Shown: in pieces, positions 59,972 to 64,000 of the stretch | Position numbering within the stretch: the first letter of the stretch is position 1 | Layout of the letters: the number at the start of each line of letters is the position of its first letter | DNA from: Homarus americanus | Taxonomy: Eukaryota > Arthropoda > Malacostraca > Decapoda > Nephropidae | Reading direction: 5' to 3' | Length of the DNA: 64,000 nt | Assembly: GCF_018991925.1 (NCBI RefSeq) | Contig: NW_024727757.1 | Coordinates: 107,001 to 171,000 of the forward strand | Position numbers and translations under genes: made by a program | The notes under the pieces: model-generated | Told to the model about the DNA's origin: nothing | The model's input: the letters and a program-made list of their open reading frames with translations, nothing else | Database searches by the model: none

Positions 59972-60169
59972 CAAAATAGCACCTGACCAATTAATTAGTT
60001 CTTAACATCGGGACACAAAACTCTTATCTGTGGACATAATTATTTCATTAGGACACCTGTGACGGAGAACAGAGGGACATGACATCAGTAACCGATAGTT
60101 TGCCAACCTGACGTGTCCCACCTTGAATATGTTGAGACAATTTCTATTTCCTTGTGATGTCTTCGGGTG

Positions 60170-60845
60170 TGAGGGGGACGAGGGAGAGGAGGGGAGGAGG
60201 AAGAAGTGGAGGAGGAGGAGGAGGAGGAAGGGAGGAGGAGGAGGGGAGGAGGAGGAGGGGAGGGGAAGGCAGGAGGAGATATAATGAGAAAGGTGAAGCA
60301 GGAAAGGATGGCTGTCCTGCACTGCAGGGAGAGTGTGGGTGGGGTGGGATGGTGAGGGAAGGACAGTAAGATGAGAGGGGTGGAGTGGGGAAGACAGTAA
60401 GGGTGAGAGGGTGAGTGGGGAGGCCAGTAATATGAGAGGGGTGAATGGGTAAGATGGCAAGGGTGAGAGGGGTGAGTGGGGAAATATTGGTAATATGAGA
60501 GGGTGAGTGGGGAAGACAGCACATGAGAGGTGAGTGGGGAAGACAGTAAGGTGAGTGGGGGAGGCCAGTAATAAGGAGAGGGGTGAATGGGCAAGACAGT
60601 AAGTGGTGAGAGGGGTGGTAATATGAGAGGGGTGAGTGGGGAAGACAGTAAGGGTGAGTGGGGTTAGTCGGGAGGACAGTAATATGAGAGGGGTGAGTGG
60701 GGAGGACAGTAAGATGGGAGGATTGAGTGGGGAGGATAGTATGATGAGAGGGGTGAGTGGGGAGGACAGAAATATGATAGGAGTGAGTGGGGAGGGCAAT
60801 AAGATGAGAGAGGTGAGTGGGGAGGACAGAAAAGTGAGTCCTCTT
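60170..60845. repeat. GGA-rich block followed by G-rich minisatellite (core GAGAGGGGTGAGTGGGGAAG)
   Basis: GGAGGA units at 60175-60280. From about 60340 some 16 copies of a roughly 30-bp unit containing GTGAGTGGGGA(A/G)GACAGTAA. The core resembles the array at 6.6 kb. Confidence 0.92.
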
Positions 60846-61582
60846 CGTCACAGGTAAAAAGGATACTCGTGTTGACAGACTGTTATCATCGTTGTTATCA
60901 TCTGCCGTGTTGGTCACCTCACCTGTGCTTCGTTGCGCAATCACAAGGTCAGGTGTGCAGGGTTCAAAATGAGAATATCTCCAATTAGGTTGAATTATTA
61001 ATGTAAAAAGAGACAGAGAGAGAGAGGGGGTGGGGTCATTATTAAGGGTTAAATCATCTCAATTTTCTCATAAATGTAAGACTGCTCTGTGATGACCCGT
61101 CTCTAGCCTTAACATTTGTGGTGCATTTCATTCAGGATGCACGATCCATCTCCCTTCCCCTACCCTCCCCTGTTGTCTCTCTTGCCTCCAGCGTTCTTTG
61201 GTCTCTCTCTCTCTCTCTCTCCTCCACTCATATATCTCACTGGAGCAACACACTCATGACACACCAACAAACAACAAAGAAATAACTAGAGCAGTATAAG
61301 GACTCGTGCCAATTTTAACCTTTAAGATTTTAACTATTTCCATTAGCAATTACATCATCAGTCTTTCACCAACGTCGGAGTTAAAATCAGAGCTCTTGAT
61401 TCTGATACTATTTTGAATGACAATCCCAGAGGTCGATTGTTAACAGCGGCAGAGTTAACAACGAAAACCACAATTCTTAAGTCCATTCCTGATAGTAGTG
61501 TGTATCTTGACTCTTGCTGAGGGCCCAATTACAGTGCAGGTAAATTATTGTACCTGGTATTTTATAGTAGACACACACAAAT

Positions 61583-61613
<31 letters not shown>

Positions 61614-61852
61614 GTTGTTGAGAGACAGAGAGTAACAAAGACAAGCAAGGAGGTGAGGCAGTGAGAGTGACAGGTAATCAGATATTTGCATACCGCTGCA
61701 TCTGCCTACAGGTGTTGGAGGAGCCTGTGTGTTTGTGGTCTAGGGGCAGCGCACCTTGATTACACAAGCAGGTGTATCAGCCTCGTACCTTGATTACACT
61801 GTAAGATGAACCCTAGTAAAAACATGATGGAGAAAAGCGCTGTTTTATTTTG

Positions 61853-61855
<3 letters not shown>
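60846..61855. other. Gene-free stretch with short simple repeats
   Basis: (GA)n near 61010-61026, (CT)n near 61200-61222, (CA)n 61572-61612, and a repeated CACCTTGATTACAC (61750 and 61787). No gene recognised. Confidence 0.5.
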
Positions 61856-61911
<56 letters not shown>

Positions 61912-61996
61912 GTTATTATTGTTATTGTTATTGTTATTGTATTATTATTATTATTGTTATTGTATTATTATTATTGTTTTTGTTTTTGTTTTTGTT
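61856..61996. repeat. (ATT)n grading into TTG/TTGTTA units
   Basis: About 45 units, increasingly interrupted to the right. Confidence 0.93.
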
Positions 61997-62304
61997 ATTA
62001 TGAGGTTAAGCATGCTTGGGTATCTTCATGTTATCTATTCACGTAAATAGGTTATCATTATACACCTTTTGCAACAAACTATCCACATTGTTTGTCATCC
62101 AACAAGCTCACTGAACCTTTGCATTTGTTTACAAACACTAAATTACCTCCGACATACCTTGTTTGCTGCTGTTCATATATTTCGTTTGATGTTTAAATTG
62201 TTTTCACTTTGATATTGATAAAAAAAACATGATTGATAAACACTGTCATGTGTTACTTAACAATTATCAAGGACCGGTTATTATTTGTGTTTTCCATTAC
62301 AGGA

Positions 62305-62341
<37 letters not shown>

Positions 62342-62346
62342 GTCTC

Positions 62347-62382
<36 letters not shown>
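62305..62382. repeat. (CT)n with CTGT interruptions
   Basis: About 37 CT units. Confidence 0.95.
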
Positions 62383-62385
<3 letters not shown>

Positions 62386-63489
62386 ACTTGTTTCTTTGTC
62401 AGCATAATATCCTACACATTCCTGAATCGGTCTTACGGACATTTCGCTGCTGATGGTAGTAATGACAACAAAACACCTGTATAAGTAGGGGCCAAACTCG
62501 GTCAACAGTCAAAGGTCACCAAAACGAACGAGAACACCTAACCTAACCTAACTTAATTCAACTCTCCCAGGTACACCATTAGGAGGTTTAATCATCAGGT
62601 GAAATAAACGGGGGTGCCTAATCTTCATATGATACGAAGTTTGCACACACAAAAAAGTTGGCTATGAGGCTCGAGGATAGAAATTAATTTTGCTGTCAGT
62701 GTTGCATGTATTGATGGTAGCCACACCCACCCTCACATGTGCGTCTTCTGATGTTTATCTTGTAAGAGTTCCCACTACATTTATATCCACTTTAATGTAC
62801 ATCTAGACCGGTATGGAAAATATTTTAACTTTATATCTTAATTAGGAGAATGTAACCATCTAATGTTATTGTTGACGTCATATATTATACAAGGAATTTT
62901 TTTTTTTAACGAAGCGAGATTTATGAATTTGTGTGGTGTACAGGTGTCCCGTGCATGTGTGGTTTTATCAGTGAACATTGTATTTTGATAATATATGTTA
63001 ATATTGCTTATTAGGATCATTAATGTGATAAATAATTATTAATTTGTCTATTTTTATACATTACGATTTTTGTGGTCACGTTTCTTTGATTTGTGAATTA
63101 TTATTTCTGAATTATACGAATATTGTACAGTGTTGTGGGATTGCTGCGGCATAACATGTACAGTTGGAGACATTTCCGACTGGTACACTCTGCGTTTTCA
63201 ATCCACCTTCTCTGTGAGGTGTGAGGGAGGAAGGGAGGGAGGAGGATGACTGGGGCGAGTTATGGTGTTTGGGGGCTCGAAGGATAGGAGAGAGTTACAA
63301 TGCAGGATGTATTGAGCAAGGATATAAAAAACAGGACCACCAACCCAACCCAACCTGATCCCGGTCCGCGATTATTGGCGTCATTCGCTCACCTCTTCAG
63401 ATGTCACCAGTCCTCGCTTACCAGGAGAGATGGGGAGGAAGCAGAGAAACTATATCACTAGACCCCGAGAGCTCTACATTGTTTCCCCT
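62383..63489. other. Gene-free stretch
   Basis: (CCTAA)2-3 at 62537-62552. Otherwise AT-rich unique sequence; nothing recognised. Confidence 0.5.
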
Positions 63490-63795
63490 TATGGCTCCAG
63501 ATTCTTCTCCTGGACCACGGACCATGAACCCTAAACCTCAGACACGCCTCCTAGATCCTAGACCACGGACCATGAACCCCTACTGGATACTGGACCACAT
63601 ACACGGGCCTTAACCACGCCTTCCTGGACCATGAACCACGAACCCCAACCACACCTCCTTCATTCTGGACCACGGACTATGGACCCTAGCCACGCCTCCT
63701 GGATCCTGGGCCACGAATCATGAACCCCCAACCACGCCTTCCCTTAATTCTGGACCACGGACCTTGAACCGCATCTCCTGGAACCTGGAACTTGG
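63490..63795. repeat. Degenerate minisatellite (core TGGACCACGGACCATGAACC)
   Basis: Six to seven copies of about 45-60 bp alternating CTGGACCACGGACCATGAACCC and CCACGCCTCCTGGATC. Confidence 0.85.
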
Positions 63796-64000
63796 GTTAC
63801 AAGAGTAGGCCATAAAATTTGTTTCAAGAGACCGGAGCCTTGTTACTATTCCTCCGCGCGTCTCATCTGCTTACAATTTGTGGCTCCATATAGAGACTCT
63901 GTTGAATAGTAAATATCACAGGAATTTAGCAGTCAGTTTTGCTTAGGCGAAGGGGTTGAACACTTCAATTTGTGCCCTGTTTTATGAGGACACAAACACT
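63796..64000. other. Window end, nothing recognised
   Basis: Unique sequence to the end of the window with no recognised feature. Confidence 0.45.

Overview
This is eukaryotic, repeat-dense, non-coding-looking DNA with no intact protein-coding gene that I can defend. It most likely comes from an arthropod, with a decapod crustacean as my best guess. The reasons are many short tracts of the arthropod telomere pentamer (TTAGG/CCTAA), very heavy micro- and minisatellite content, AT-rich intergenic or intronic sequence with abundant CAGGT/ACCTG words, and decayed transposons of several classes. There are no bacterial-style operons, rRNA genes or CRISPR arrays. Most long open frames are translations of tandem repeats.

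Mobile elements carry most of the interpretable content. (1) At 1-1376 (minus) is a decayed reverse-transcriptase gene with EGTTQGDP and YADD motifs and a C-terminal Cys/His plus D...D region. (2) At 9906-11463 (plus) is a 5'-truncated non-LTR retrotransposon, with the end of the RT region, RNase H, a CCHC motif and an AATTGA-repeat tail. It is broken by two frameshifts and bounded by a perfect 12-bp target-site duplication. (3) At 7173-7548 (minus) and 54211-54575 (plus) are two copies of one tRNA(Ala)-like SINE. (4) At 36697-41298 is a DNA-transposon-like unit with inverted ends GGGCCGGATAC and a decayed three-part MYB/SANT-like gene resembling the accessory gene of PIF/Harbinger elements; no transposase was recognised. 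(5) At 58972-59742 is a solo LTR with TGTTACG...CGTAACA ends, a 4-bp ATGT duplication and an internal TATA/Inr-like promoter. (6) Two fold-back elements lie at 11672-11795 and about 12575-13015.

Tandem repeats occupy a large share of the rest. They include a 1.16-kb TTTGG array edged by TTAGG (13.8-15.0 kb), a 1.3-kb 32-bp array (28.4-29.8 kb), a 0.99-kb 22-bp array (43.9-44.9 kb), a 0.73-kb dimeric 37-bp array (43.0-43.7 kb), a 0.62-kb 16-bp array with higher-order structure (17.35-17.97 kb), a roughly 0.7-kb polypurine block (27.1-27.8 kb) and a perfect (CCTAA)13 tract (49.93 kb).

The only hint of a host gene is a 99-bp open stretch with good splice signals on both sides at 50542-50640 (plus), so the window could be intron of a larger gene. 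The genes here do not form a pathway; the layout is a record of transposon insertion and tandem-repeat expansion.
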